Shown here one piece after another: positions 8,932 through 18,188 of a DNA stretch of 64,000 nt. A program made the translations under genes and the position numbers. A model generated the notes under the pieces. The model was not told the DNA's origin and made no database searches. It saw only the letters and a program-made list of their open reading frames with translations. This DNA comes from Pseudomonas mandelii (GTDB lineage Bacteria; Pseudomonadota; Gammaproteobacteria; Pseudomonadales; Pseudomonadaceae): assembly GCF_006438925.1 (NCBI RefSeq), contig NZ_RCZA01000010.1:206953-270952 (forward strand), read 5' to 3'. Positions within the stretch are counted from its first letter, which is position 1. Each line of letters begins with the position of its first letter.

Positions 8932-9204
8932 ATGAAAATCTCAAAACTTGCGATGTTTCTTGCGCTCGGCGTTTTAGGTACACAGGCCTTTGCAGGCGAG
9001 AGCCATTCAACTGCCGCGGACAGTAAGACGCCTGTTGAAACGTACACTTACGACACGAAACTGGATATCCAGAAAGTCATTGCGGTGACAGATATTCCTG
9101 ACCAGTGCGGGCCAGTCCCGGCGCAAATGACGTATGAAGACTCTCACGGTCAACGGCATGTCCTGCAGTATCAAGTCATGGGAACTGGCTGTTCAAATGG
9201 TTGA
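8932..9204 (+). CDS. DUF2790 family periplasmic protein
   Basis: A 90-residue Pseudomonas protein with a signal peptide cleaved after AFA-GES. The DUF2790 core is TYDTKLDIQKVIAVTD followed by CGPVPAQMTYEDSHG and a closing strand with a second cysteine (GTGCSNG). The two cysteines may form a disulfide. The ATG at 8932 has AGGG 9 nt upstream; a GTG three codons earlier is less likely. Members of this family are often induced by metals or stress, but none has an assigned biochemical role that I can state here. Confidence 0.88.
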   Translation: MKISKLAMFLALGVLGTQAFAGESHSTAADSKTPVETYTYDTKLDIQKVIAVTDIPDQCGPVPAQMTYEDSHGQRHVLQYQVMGTGCSNG

Positions 9205-9266
9205 GTCGTGTGCGGAAGATGGAGGGTCGACACTCCATATCTGCAGCGCCGGCACTGTTAAAGTTG

Positions 9267-10202
9267 TTATCGTTGTCTGCGTAAGCCGACGATTTTTTCA
9301 TCGGTGGCCAACATGCCTGGAATATGACTTTTAAGAAACTCCACCCATGTCTTTATTTTTGCATCCACGAATTTTCGTGATGGATATATTGCATATAAAT
9401 TAAATTCTTCAAAATGATACTCAGGCAGTACGCGCACTAACGTGCCAGCCCTGAGGCCATCGACTGCAGAAGCAATAGGCTGAATACCGATGCCCATCCC
9501 ATTCGTTATGGCGACGGTCATGGCATCGGCGGTGTTGACGTGAAAGGGAGACAGTGGAATGTTGACGGTCTCCACGCCTTCGGGCCCCTCAAATACCCAG
9601 TTTCCTGCCGGCATTATCGTATTAACAATTCTCAAACAATCATGTGAGCCAAGAGCCCCTGGAGAATCGGGGTGTCCGCGTTTCTTCAGGTACGCTGGCG
9701 AAGCGCAGAGAATGCTGTAAGTGATGCCGAGCCGCTGCGCTACAAATCCAGAATCGGGTAAGTCCCGGGCTAAAACAATCGACATGTCATAGCCTTCCTC
9801 CAGCAAGTCAGGTAGCCGATTAGTCAGTGTCAAATCAAACATGACCGAGGGATGAGTCTCTCTATATTTGGCAATGGCATCGATCACGTAATGATTACCA
9901 ATGGCTCCCATCGCGTGAATCTTGAGCCTGCCAACGGGCATGATGTGAGCGGTACCCGCTTCCTCCTCCGCTTCACGGACCTCGTCCAGAATATTTTCGC
10001 ATCGCTGCAAATAGCGCAGACCTGCTTCGGTCAACGCCAGGCGTCGGGTCGTCCGGTTGATCAGACGTGTTTGAAGCCTGGCCTCCAGACTGGAAACAGC
10101 TTTGGAAACGTTAGTGGTGGTGTCCAATAGCTCAGCCGCTGCCGTGAAGCTGCCGCTCTGAGCGACAGCAACGAAAAAACGCATCGTCTGGAAAACGTCC
10201 AT
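9267..10202 (-). CDS. LysR-family transcriptional regulator
   Basis: A 311-residue LTTR. The winged HTH occupies residues 1-60 (FFVAVAQSGSFTAAAELL ... VSKAVSSLEARL ... RRLALTEAG), followed by a LysR substrate-binding domain that starts near GRLKIHAMGAIG. This is the CrgA/DmlR-like subgroup often found next to oxidoreductases. The ATG at 10202 has GAGGTG 7 nt upstream, which favours it over a GTG three codons earlier. It is on the same strand as, and downstream of, the aldo/keto reductase, separated by a hairpin; its targets are unknown. Confidence 0.9.
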   Translation of the reverse strand: MDVFQTMRFFVAVAQSGSFTAAAELLDTTTNVSKAVSSLEARLQTRLINRTTRRLALTEAGLRYLQRCENILDEVREAEEEAGTAHIMPVGRLKIHAMGAIGNHYVIDAIAKYRETHPSVMFDLTLTNRLPDLLEEGYDMSIVLARDLPDSGFVAQRLGITYSILCASPAYLKKRGHPDSPGALGSHDCLRIVNTIMPAGNWVFEGPEGVETVNIPLSPFHVNTADAMTVAITNGMGIGIQPIASAVDGLRAGTLVRVLPEYHFEEFNLYAIYPSRKFVDAKIKTWVEFLKSHIPGMLATDEKIVGLRRQR

Positions 10203-10228
10203 GGTTTTCACCTCGGGGGGATGGATGA

Positions 10229-10259
10229 AAGGGGCGTCCCCTGTAGAAGGCCGCCCCTT
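10229..10259 (-). terminator. Hairpin downstream of the efflux/AKR operon
   Basis: AAGGGGCG and CGCCCCTT (8-bp arms, 15-base loop) lie 10 bp past the stop of the aldo/keto reductase. On the minus strand the stem is followed by only a short run of T. It could end the efflux-AKR transcript before the LysR gene. Confidence 0.45.
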
Positions 10260-10268
10260 CGTTGCGTG

Positions 10269-11219
10269 TTACTTCTTGCGCGCAATAAAACCGGGCACAC
10301 CTGTCTCAACGACCGAGTTGAATCGTACCCGGGTCGTTATCTCTTCCTTGATTTCACGCATGGCCCTGTGCGGCAGGGTAGAAATATCAAAGTTTTCCCG
10401 GATATGACTCGGTGTAGCAGACGTCGTCAGAAAAGCGACTCCCCGCTGTACAGACCAGGCCAATGCCACTTGAGCCGGGGTCTTGCGAATGTGTTTAGCG
10501 ATCCCTGTAATCACCGAGTCTTCCAGTACGTTCGGCTCCATACCATGCCCGAGTGGCGCAAATGCAAGGACGATAATTCCATGCTGCTGACAAAACTCAA
10601 GCAGTTCCCATTCAGGCAGATAGGGGTGCGATTCAACCTGCACGACGGCGGGCTTTATCCGGGCCACTGCCACAATCTCTTGTAACCGCTCCAGCGTGAT
10701 ATCAGACAAGCCGATGGACTTACAGCGGCCTTCATCCACCAGGCGCTCAAGCGCCCGCCAGGTTTCTATTAACGTCACGCCTGAATCGTAGATGACTCGA
10801 CCGTGCTCGTCTCTGGGGTCCTGATCATCTCCGGGTTGAAAGGCAAAGGGCGTATGGATCAGATAGCAATCGATGTAATCAACTTGTAGCCGTCGGCAAC
10901 TCGCCTCGAAAGCAGGTTCGACGCGCTCGGGACGATGGTTGGTGTTCCACAGTTTCGTGGTAATGAACACGTCCTCGCGCTGGACCTTACCCGCCTCAAT
11001 AACTTCCTTTAGGGCAACGCCGACTTTTTCTTCATTGCGATAACGTTCTGCACAATCGAAATGGCGAAATCCTGCTTCCAGCGCAGCCTTGACCGCTTGC
11101 GTTGTGACGCTGAGATCTTTGAACAACGTGCCAAAGCCAACGGCCGGCATCTCACCCGACCCGTGTATCAGAGGGAATCGGGTATCGCGAAGTGCATCGT
11201 GAAAGGATTCGTAAGGCAT
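10269..11219 (-). CDS. Aldo/keto reductase
   Basis: An NADPH-dependent carbonyl reductase of 316 residues with the TIM-barrel AKR tetrad visible as Asp55, Tyr60 (FDCAERY), Lys89 (TTKLWN) and His122 (CYLIHTPF). The signature GRCKSIGLSD replaces the common GLSN. It is the last gene of the efflux operon, 23 bp after the outer-membrane factor, with GGAG 9 nt before its ATG. Cotranscription with a drug pump suggests a detoxifying reductase acting on the compound or its reactive carbonyl; this is inferred. Confidence 0.9.
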   Translation of the reverse strand: MPYESFHDALRDTRFPLIHGSGEMPAVGFGTLFKDLSVTTQAVKAALEAGFRHFDCAERYRNEEKVGVALKEVIEAGKVQREDVFITTKLWNTNHRPERVEPAFEASCRRLQVDYIDCYLIHTPFAFQPGDDQDPRDEHGRVIYDSGVTLIETWRALERLVDEGRCKSIGLSDITLERLQEIVAVARIKPAVVQVESHPYLPEWELLEFCQQHGIIVLAFAPLGHGMEPNVLEDSVITGIAKHIRKTPAQVALAWSVQRGVAFLTTSATPSHIRENFDISTLPHRAMREIKEEITTRVRFNSVVETGVPGFIARKK

Positions 11220-11242
11220 ATCTTTTACTCCAATGTCTGGGG

Positions 11243-12733
11243 CTACTGATAGGAAGGTTTCTGGTCTTCGCGACTGGCCAGTCGTTGCTCAAACACACCG
11301 ACGGAATTACCGCCGAGTGCCACGTACAGCCGCACCGTGTCGAGATACTGCGCGGTCTTCACTCTGATTTGACCCAGTAACGCTTGCTCATAAGCACGCT
11401 CCGCCTCCAGCACCTGGAGAATGCTGTTCTCGCCTTGCGCGTAGGCTTGTTGATTCAACCGAAAGCTCGTTTCCGCCGCTCGTAATGCATCCTCCTGCGC
11501 CAGGTTTTCCTCGGCGTCATGATTGATCGCCTGCAAGGTGTCTGCGACCTGACCGAACGAACTAATGACAGTTTGCTGGTAGCCGGCGAGGGTTGCCTTG
11601 TAGCCATCGACGGCGGCCTGACGTTCAGCTTTCAGCGTTCCGCCATTGAAGATGGGCGCTGTGAGCCCGGCAGCGAAGCCCCAGAGTGCGGCGCCGCCAT
11701 TGCCTGAAGCTGCTTGTACAAGAGATGCGGACAGTTCGACATGCGGATAGAGGTTGGCTGTCGCCACGCCAACCGCGGCGCTGGCCATGTGCAGTTCTGC
11801 CTCGGCTTGCCGTACGTCCGGCCGGTCGTGGGCCATTTCGGAAGGGAGACTGACCGGCACGTTTGCCGGCAAGGCAAACTCGGCGAGCGTGAAGTCAGGT
11901 GCGATCCAGTCAGCCGGGCCTTTGCCCGTCAGAATCGACAGTGCGTGGCGTGCCGAGTCGCGCTGCTGGGCGAGGGGCGGCAACAGCGTGCGGTCCTGAG
12001 CGAGCCGCGTCTCGGCCAGTGAAACATCGATCTGCGTGGTGCTGCCATTGGCGTGCGCCATGCGCACCAGTTCGAGGTTCTTGGCGTCATTGGCGAGCAG
12101 CTTCTCGACGGCGGCCATCTGCGCGTTGGCCGAGGCCAGCAACAACGCCTGGCTCGCGACATCGCCCGTCAGGGTCAGGTACGCCGCTTCGTAGCGATGC
12201 TTCTGCAGATCGGTAAACGCTTGCTGTTGTTCGACCTGCCGCTTGTTACCGCCGAAGACGTCAAGGTCGAAGCCAACCCGTGGCCCGATTGCATAGAAGT
12301 TTGAGATGGAAGGTTCTTTCGCGTTGTGCACCCGTTGGCGGCCAGCCTGGGCGCCAAGGTCGACCTGCGGATACAGCGCTCCTTCCGCCGCAGCGACGAA
12401 GGAAGCCGCTTGCCGGATCGTCGCGTCTGCCGCTACGAGCTCAAGATTGCCGTCAATGGCGCGACGTACAAGCTTGTCGAGCTTCGGCGAACGAAACGCG
12501 GACCACCAGTCACCATTGGCCTTCTTGCCCAGGTCAATGTGCTGTTCACCGGGCGTGTTGCCGCCTTGGCCGAGACGCTGCTCGGCCTGTTGATCGTAGT
12601 GCTGCGACAGGCTTGGTGGCGGCATTTGATAGTCAGGGCCGACGGTACAGGCGGTCAGGAACGCAAGAGCCGACACCGCACCGAACGTGGTTTTGAACAT
12701 CTGTCTGTTGATGAAGCGTGCATTGGATTTCAT
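11243..12733 (-). CDS. NodT/OprM-type outer-membrane efflux lipoprotein
   Basis: A 496-residue outer-membrane factor: a lipobox in FLTACTVGPDY at the N-terminus, two OEP repeats rich in long alpha-helices, and the family turn FDLDVFGGNKRQVEQQ before the first hairpin. It forms the trimeric channel through which the DHA2 pump and HlyD adaptor upstream expel substrate. The ATG at 12733 has GGAG 8 nt before it; an open in-frame extension lies within the pump gene. The gap to the pump stop is 19 bp. Confidence 0.93.
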   Translation of the reverse strand: MKSNARFINRQMFKTTFGAVSALAFLTACTVGPDYQMPPPSLSQHYDQQAEQRLGQGGNTPGEQHIDLGKKANGDWWSAFRSPKLDKLVRRAIDGNLELVAADATIRQAASFVAAAEGALYPQVDLGAQAGRQRVHNAKEPSISNFYAIGPRVGFDLDVFGGNKRQVEQQQAFTDLQKHRYEAAYLTLTGDVASQALLLASANAQMAAVEKLLANDAKNLELVRMAHANGSTTQIDVSLAETRLAQDRTLLPPLAQQRDSARHALSILTGKGPADWIAPDFTLAEFALPANVPVSLPSEMAHDRPDVRQAEAELHMASAAVGVATANLYPHVELSASLVQAASGNGGAALWGFAAGLTAPIFNGGTLKAERQAAVDGYKATLAGYQQTVISSFGQVADTLQAINHDAEENLAQEDALRAAETSFRLNQQAYAQGENSILQVLEAERAYEQALLGQIRVKTAQYLDTVRLYVALGGNSVGVFEQRLASREDQKPSYQ

Positions 12734-12752
12734 TTGGCAAACTCCACGAAAA

Positions 12753-14237
12753 CTAGTTGGTCGCAACGGGCTTACGAAGAAAGATAACCAGTGGGCAGAC
12801 CACCAGCATCGCGAACATCAAAATCTTGAACTGGTCGATCACCGCGATAAAAGCTGCCTGGCCGGTGATCATTTCGTTGAGCCCCGCCAGTGCTTGAAGG
12901 GACGTCGGCGCGGAATGCGCAGCGGCGCGATACGGTGTCAGGTTGCTGCCCAGCGCCATGTGCATCGCTTGCGTATTGTTGAAGAAGAACAGCTGCACAA
13001 TCGCAACGCCCAGGGTGCTGCCGTACACCCGTGACAGGTTGAACAGACCGGTGCCTTCCGGGCGTAACGTCGGGTCGAGCGTGCTGAACGCGACCTTGGT
13101 CAGCGACGGCATCAGCATGCCGATGCCAATCCCCTGGATCGCACCCGCCACCGCCACGGGCGACCAGTCCATCAACGGCGAATAGCCGAGCATCAGCCAG
13201 TTGGCATAAATCACCACGGCGACGCCTGCCGCCACGAACAGCCGACGGTCGAAACGCTCGGGAACACGGTTCATCAACAGGAACGCACCGACCAGCCCGA
13301 TCCCGCGCGGAATCGTCAGGGAACCCGTGGTGTCAGGCGGGTAGCCGAGAATCTCGTCGAGCATTGGCGAGGTCAGCGCCATGGTCGACAACAGCACAAA
13401 ACCCACGGCGAAAAAGATGACCGTCGAGAGCACGAAGTTGCGGTCGTTGAACAAACGCTTGTTGAGGAAATGCACCTTCGCGGTCAGCACATGCACAACG
13501 AACAGGTAGAGCCCCAGTGCGCAGCCCATCGCTTCCAGCCAGATCTCGGTCGAAGAAAACCAGTCCAGGCGCTCACCGCGGTCAAGCATCATTTGCAGGC
13601 TGATCAAACCCAGCGTGAAGCTGCCGAAGCCAAAGAAGTCGAACGACGGACGTTTCTCGGCCTTTTTCTCGGCCAGCAAAAACGCCATCACCAGGAAGAT
13701 AAACGCCGACAGCGGAAGGCTGATGTAGAAGATCGGGCGCCATCCGAAATGTTCGCCGACCCAACCGCCGATGCTAGGGCCGCTGACGATGCCGAACAGC
13801 ACGATGGCCGTCCACGTTGCGCCAAATTTCGCACGCTTCTCGAGTGGCAATGTCTCCAGCGAAATCGCCATCGACAGCGGGGCCAGCATGCCACTCGCCA
13901 GGCCTTGAATAATACGTGCGCCAACGAATTCCAGCGGTGTCGTTGCCTGCGTCGCGAGCAGCAAGCCAAGGACGAAGAAGGCCAACGCCGCTTGATAAAC
14001 CCGCTTCAAGCCATAACGCCCGGCGAGCCATTGCGCAATCGGCATCGTGATGGCGCTCGCCGCGAGGTACGAGGTGAATATCCAGCCAGCCTGGTCGTCG
14101 GTCATCGACAGACTGCCCTGAATCAACCTGAGAACCGCATTCGGCAAAGGCAGGTTCGCCGACTGCATATAGGTAGCGAGTAACGCGGCGAACCTTAATG
14201 TCCGCGCACCTTGAGGTCCGGCATGATTGGCGTTCAT
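12753..14237 (-). CDS. DHA2-family MFS drug exporter (EmrB-like)
   Basis: A 494-residue, 14-TM proton antiporter. Motif C of DHA transporters is clear (GIVSGPSIGGWVGEHFGWRPIF), and motif A appears as AGRYGLKRVYQ. It works with the adjacent membrane-fusion protein and outer-membrane factor as an EmrAB-TolC-type tripartite pump. Its ATG shares one base with the stop of the HlyD gene (TGATG), showing translational coupling. The drug specificity is not predictable from the sequence. Confidence 0.92.
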   Translation of the reverse strand: MNANHAGPQGARTLRFAALLATYMQSANLPLPNAVLRLIQGSLSMTDDQAGWIFTSYLAASAITMPIAQWLAGRYGLKRVYQAALAFFVLGLLLATQATTPLEFVGARIIQGLASGMLAPLSMAISLETLPLEKRAKFGATWTAIVLFGIVSGPSIGGWVGEHFGWRPIFYISLPLSAFIFLVMAFLLAEKKAEKRPSFDFFGFGSFTLGLISLQMMLDRGERLDWFSSTEIWLEAMGCALGLYLFVVHVLTAKVHFLNKRLFNDRNFVLSTVIFFAVGFVLLSTMALTSPMLDEILGYPPDTTGSLTIPRGIGLVGAFLLMNRVPERFDRRLFVAAGVAVVIYANWLMLGYSPLMDWSPVAVAGAIQGIGIGMLMPSLTKVAFSTLDPTLRPEGTGLFNLSRVYGSTLGVAIVQLFFFNNTQAMHMALGSNLTPYRAAAHSAPTSLQALAGLNEMITGQAAFIAVIDQFKILMFAMLVVCPLVIFLRKPVATN

Positions 14238-15373
14238 CACAAGTTACCTGCGGTCAACAGCGCCTTGAGCGGATGCCACCAAGGCGTGCGATACCCGGTA
14301 TCGACCTTGACCGTGGCGCTGGTGCCCGAGAAAAGGGGCAGTGCGGGGTCCGCCTCATCAAGCTCGAGTCGGACCGGCACCCGCTGCACAACCTTGACCC
14401 AGTTGCCGGTCGCATTTTCCGGCGGCAGCAGGGCGAAGTCCGATCCGGCACCGGGGCTCATGCTGGTCACGTGGGCTTTGAAGACGCGATCAGGATACGT
14501 ATCGATCCTGATGGTCGCTTCCTGGCCTGGACGCATGTGGGTCACGTCGGTTTCGCGGAAGTTGGCCTCTACCCAGATCTCGCGATCAGACAGCAAGGCA
14601 AAGGCTGGCGCGCCGTTATTCACATAGTTGCCAACCTGCAAATCGTCGACCTTGGCCACGATGCCATCGTCCGGCGCATACACCGTCGCGTACGAGAGAT
14701 ACAGCTGCGCCTCGTCGAGCTGAGCCTTGGCCTCGCGAACCGTCGGGTGGCTATCGGCCTCGATGTTTGGGTTGCCGTTCAAGGCAACGACCGTGCTGGC
14801 GATCTGTTGTTCGACCGACGCAATTCGTTGCCGGGCAACTTTAAGGTCGGTGTCGGCGCGCTCGTAAATGGCGCGCGAGACGAACTCGGTCGCGACCAGC
14901 GCCTTCTTGCGGGCAAACTCCCGTTGGTCGAAATCGGCCGACTCTTTAGCCGATTGCAGTTCGGCCTGTTGCTGGCGGTAGCTGGCCTTGAGGCCATCGA
15001 TGCGCAGCCGCGCGACGCTCAGCTGGGCTTGTGCACGGTCAACCGCGATCTGCAGCGGTTTCGGGTCGATCCGAAACAGAATCTGGCCCTTGTGAACAGG
15101 CTGGTTGTCCTCGACGGCGATCTCGACGACTTGCCCGGAAATGCGCGCGTTGATCGATGCCTTCGCCACTCGGGCGTAAGCGTTATCGGTCGAAACAAAG
15201 GGCTCGCCCGCCACGTAGTGGGCGTACCCCACCGCAGCGAAAAGGAGAGGTAAACCCACCATCAGCACTGGCCGTAATTTCTCTTTAAACGGCTTTTTGA
15301 TGGGCGAGTCAGACGGATTCGGCCCTGGATGCTCGAAGGTCTGTGTAGCTGGGATGTCAAACTGTTTAGTCAT
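14237..15373 (-). CDS. HlyD-family periplasmic adaptor of the efflux pump (EmrA-like)
   Basis: A 378-residue membrane-fusion protein with one N-terminal TM (VLMVGLPLLFAAVGYAHYVAG), a biotinyl-lipoyl strand in two halves (SGQVVEIAVEDNQPV and PDDGIVAKVDDLQVGNYV), and an intervening helical hairpin. The ATG at 15373 is preceded by AGGTG 9 nt away, better than the GTG four codons upstream. It is the first gene of the operon, divergent from a TetR repressor, the usual arrangement for such pumps. Confidence 0.92.
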   Translation of the reverse strand: MTKQFDIPATQTFEHPGPNPSDSPIKKPFKEKLRPVLMVGLPLLFAAVGYAHYVAGEPFVSTDNAYARVAKASINARISGQVVEIAVEDNQPVHKGQILFRIDPKPLQIAVDRAQAQLSVARLRIDGLKASYRQQQAELQSAKESADFDQREFARKKALVATEFVSRAIYERADTDLKVARQRIASVEQQIASTVVALNGNPNIEADSHPTVREAKAQLDEAQLYLSYATVYAPDDGIVAKVDDLQVGNYVNNGAPAFALLSDREIWVEANFRETDVTHMRPGQEATIRIDTYPDRVFKAHVTSMSPGAGSDFALLPPENATGNWVKVVQRVPVRLELDEADPALPLFSGTSATVKVDTGYRTPWWHPLKALLTAGNL

Positions 15374-15516
15374 GATCGGATACACCTATAACCGGGAAAT
15401 AGGGCTAACACCCAAAAAAACAGCCATACCGTGCGCGGTCAGGAGGATCGCTCCACCGCATCAATTTCGTCGCCGCAATACCCAGTTCGAGCTCCGCTAC
15501 AACAAACCTGCAAACC

Positions 15517-15535
15517 AAGGAATTTCTGGTTCCTT
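15517..15535. promoter_or_regulatory. Candidate TetR operator in the efflux divergent promoter
   Basis: An inverted repeat AAGGAA-(7 nt)-TTCCTT lies in the 224-bp region between the divergent HlyD and TetR starts, about 60 bp before the TetR start. Symmetry and position are those expected of a local repressor site; binding is inferred. Confidence 0.45.
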
Positions 15536-15597
15536 AATTTTGTGCGATGATGTAAGAATATCGCCTGACCAACCTTCATTCAAGGATTTTGTACGAC

Positions 15598-16224
15598 ATG
15601 GCACAAAAAAAGATTACAGAGGCGAAAGGCCGCGGCCGCCCTCGTGCGTATGACCCGCAAACAGCGCTGCTGCAGGCGCTTGATGTTTTTTGGAGCACTG
15701 GATATTCCGGCGCTTCTCTCGATAGCATCGCCACGGCGGCCGGCATGAATCGCCCAAGCCTCTATGCGGCATTCGGCGACAAGCACGCGCTCTATATCAA
15801 GGCGCTGGAGCAGTATTGGGAGTTTGCCGCTGCGGCCATGCAGGAGGCGCTGACGGACAACGAACTGACCTTGAGCCAGGCGTTGATGCGGTTTTATGAG
15901 GGACAGTTGTCGATCTACTTCTCGGGTGACGGCCAGCCGCGTGGTTGCTTTGCGATCGGTACGGCGACGACCGAAGCCGTCGAGGATGCTGAAATTCGAG
16001 ACGTGCTGTCGGACCGGCTCAGCAGGCTCGATGCCGATCTCGAAACGCGTCTGCAAGCGGCCATCAGTTCCGGCGAGTTGAAAAGCGATGTCGACCCGGC
16101 CGCCCTTGCCGTACTTGCATCATCCCTGCTGCATAGCATTTCGATTCGTGCGCGGGCGGGCAAATCCCGCGCTGAATTGACCGAGCTTGCACGCAGTGCG
16201 GTCAACGTGATCTGCGGTGGGTGA
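15598..16224 (+). CDS. TetR/AcrR-family repressor
   Basis: A 208-residue regulator with a basic N-terminus (KGRGRPRAYDPQTA) and a TetR HTH through ALDVFWSTGYSGASLDSIAT and MNRPSLYAAFGDKHALY. The C-terminal ligand domain contains GDGQPRGCFAIGTATTEAVED, typical of the subgroup beside EmrAB and MexAB-like pumps. The ATG at 15598 is used; an in-frame TTG precedes it. It probably represses the divergent efflux operon and itself. Its stop overlaps the next gene by GTGA. Confidence 0.92.
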   Translation: MAQKKITEAKGRGRPRAYDPQTALLQALDVFWSTGYSGASLDSIATAAGMNRPSLYAAFGDKHALYIKALEQYWEFAAAAMQEALTDNELTLSQALMRFYEGQLSIYFSGDGQPRGCFAIGTATTEAVEDAEIRDVLSDRLSRLDADLETRLQAAISSGELKSDVDPAALAVLASSLLHSISIRARAGKSRAELTELARSAVNVICGG

Positions 16225-16754
16225 GGTTTACGGTGACTGAAGGACTCGACGATATTCTTGCCGAACAGCTAGCCGTGATTTTTTGTGGCATCAATCCAGG
16301 CGTGACTGCCGCTGCCCAAGGCCATCATTTTGCGGGCAGGGGCAATCGCTTCTGGCGCACGCTGCATCTCGCCGGGTTTACGCCTGAGGAGGTGCGCCCG
16401 GAAAACGATCGGACGATCTTGCAGTATCAGTGTGGATTAACGGCCGTGGTGGAACGGCCGACGGCGCGAGCGGATCAGTTGTCTGCCCATGAATTCATCG
16501 CTGCCGCTGCGGACTTCGAACAAAAAATCGTGCGCTATGCGCCGCGCTTTGTGGCGTTTCTCGGTAAAGCAGCGTATTGCGCGCTATCCGGCCAACGAGA
16601 TATTGCGTGGGGCCTTCAGTCGAAGACCTTCGGCAATGCCTCGGTATGGATCCTGCCCAATCCTAGCGGGCGAAATCGCGCGTTCACCCTTGATCAACTG
16701 GTGGGCGCGTACCGCCAACTCTATTTAGCAACAGGCGAGCAACCTCACCCTTAA
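16221..16754 (+). CDS. mug: G/U mismatch-specific DNA glycosylase
   Basis: Excises uracil or thymine and ethenocytosine from mismatches with guanine. The 177 residues show the family motif GINPG with the catalytic Asn near the N-terminus, HHFAGRGNRFW, and the DNA-intercalating motif region NPSGRNRAFT. It starts with a GTG that overlaps the TetR stop in GTGA, so translation is probably coupled. Its 3' end shares the four bases TTAA with the stop of the convergent hydrolase gene. Confidence 0.9.
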   Translation: MRFTVTEGLDDILAEQLAVIFCGINPGVTAAAQGHHFAGRGNRFWRTLHLAGFTPEEVRPENDRTILQYQCGLTAVVERPTARADQLSAHEFIAAAADFEQKIVRYAPRFVAFLGKAAYCALSGQRDIAWGLQSKTFGNASVWILPNPSGRNRAFTLDQLVGAYRQLYLATGEQPHP

Positions 16755-17638
16755 GCCAGGTACCGCCGAAACCACCCCAGCGTCCGGTCCCAGGCCAGCT
16801 TGGCCGCGGCCTCGTCGTATCGAGGCGTGGAGTCGTTATGGAAACCGTGGTTGGCGCCGGGATAGATGTACGCCTCATAGGTCTTGCCCGCAGCTTTCAG
16901 TGCCTTCTCATAGGCGGGCCAGCCTTCGTTGATGCGGGTATCCAATTCGCCGTAGTGAAGCATCACCGGCGCCTTGATTCGGGCGACATCCTTGGACTCT
17001 GGCTGGCGGCCATAAAAAGACAGGGCAGCCCCCAGTTCCGGATAAGCCACGGCCGCCGCATTGACGACGCCACCGCCATAGCAGAACCCGGTGATGCCGA
17101 CTTTTCCGCTGGTCGCGTCATGCTTCATCAGCCACTCGATGGAGGCGAAAAAGTCATTCATGAGCTTTTCCGGGTCGACGGTCGCCTGCAGCTCCCTGCC
17201 TTTGTCATCGTTGCCGGGATAGCCGCCCACCGACGTCAGGCCATCAGGGGCGAGGGCGATGAAGCCTGCCTTGGCCACACGCCGCGCGACATCTTCGATG
17301 TAAGGGTTTAGCCCGCGATTTTCATGCACGACCACCACCGCCGGCACCTTGCCGGTGGCTTTCGCCGGGCGCACCAGATAGCCACGGACTTGCTCGTTGC
17401 CCTTGGGGGAGGGATAGGTGATGTATTCGGCAACAATGTCCGGGTCAGTAAATTCAACCTGCTCGGCGAGCGCATAATTCGGACTCAGTGCGGCGAGGAG
17501 CGCGCTGGCGGTCAAACCACCCAAGGTGAACAACGCCGCCCGATCCAGAAACTCTCGTCGGTTGATCTTGCCGTGGGCGTAGTAGTCGTACAGTTCGAGC
17601 AGTTCCGGAGCAAAGTCTTTCGCAGTGAGACGGGTCAT
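16751..17638 (-). CDS. Dienelactone hydrolase family protein with Tat signal
   Basis: An alpha/beta-hydrolase of 295 residues. An N-terminal twin-arginine motif INRREFLDRA is followed by a hydrophobic stretch ending NYALA, so it is probably exported folded by Tat. The catalytic set is visible as Cys in GITGFCYGGG, Asp in GELDTRI and His in GANHGFHND, the DLH arrangement. The ATG at 17638 gives the conserved MTRLTAKDF start. It may cleave a lactone or ester in the periplasm; the substrate is unknown. Confidence 0.9.
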   Translation of the reverse strand: MTRLTAKDFAPELLELYDYYAHGKINRREFLDRAALFTLGGLTASALLAALSPNYALAEQVEFTDPDIVAEYITYPSPKGNEQVRGYLVRPAKATGKVPAVVVVHENRGLNPYIEDVARRVAKAGFIALAPDGLTSVGGYPGNDDKGRELQATVDPEKLMNDFFASIEWLMKHDATSGKVGITGFCYGGGVVNAAAVAYPELGAALSFYGRQPESKDVARIKAPVMLHYGELDTRINEGWPAYEKALKAAGKTYEAYIYPGANHGFHNDSTPRYDEAAAKLAWDRTLGWFRRYLA

Positions 17639-18188
17639 CTGTGCGCTTCCTCTTGAGCGGGTCGATAGCTCTGTTGGTTGGACAGGGTGGGCGATACCTA
17701 TCGAGCGTAGCCGTTCACAAAAAAGAGGCCTCGCAGACTGGGTGAAAACGCGAAGAGGGTGACTCAAGCAAACGCCCGAGATTGTTTGGGGCGCCTGCTT
17801 TTGGGTGAGGACGCGGCTGCCTGGAAATTACTGCTATCGATCGCTACAGCTCACCTACTGCCACGCTCTAATCGTCAGGCTGGTAGCTAAGTTTTCACAC
17901 AATTTGTGGTTGTCGATTTTTTTGAAGTATTTGTTTTTACTAATTATGTAACTCTCAGTAAGTTTTCATAGGCTGCTGTTTTTTAAAGTTAACTGGACAG
18001 TCTGTGGCTTTAAGCGGGGAGGTCCAGATTTTTAGCTCTATTTGAACATGTGTAGAATTATTTCAAAGATACAATATGAAACAAATAGTCGGTTGAATTG
18101 CAATGTAACGAAATTATAGAAGTATTCTGTTTTCTAACGAGAAAAGTTGATTTTTCTTACGTCGCGGGTAATCGTCTGAGGTCAAAAC
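17639..18188. other. Divergent AT-rich intergenic region before the pap cluster
   Basis: About 550 bp separate the hydrolase start from papF. From roughly 17880 the base composition drops sharply towards A+T, unlike the flanking chromosome, and no credible gene is seen. It probably holds the papF promoter and could be a target of MvaT-type silencing. Confidence 0.6.
18093..18120 (+). promoter_or_regulatory. Candidate sigma-70 promoter for papF
   Basis: TTGAAT (18093-18098) and TATAGA (18115-18120) are separated by 16 bp, about 70 bp before the papF ATG. A GAGGT ribosome site precedes the ATG at 8 nt. This is a match by eye in AT-rich DNA, where chance hits are common. Confidence 0.35.
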
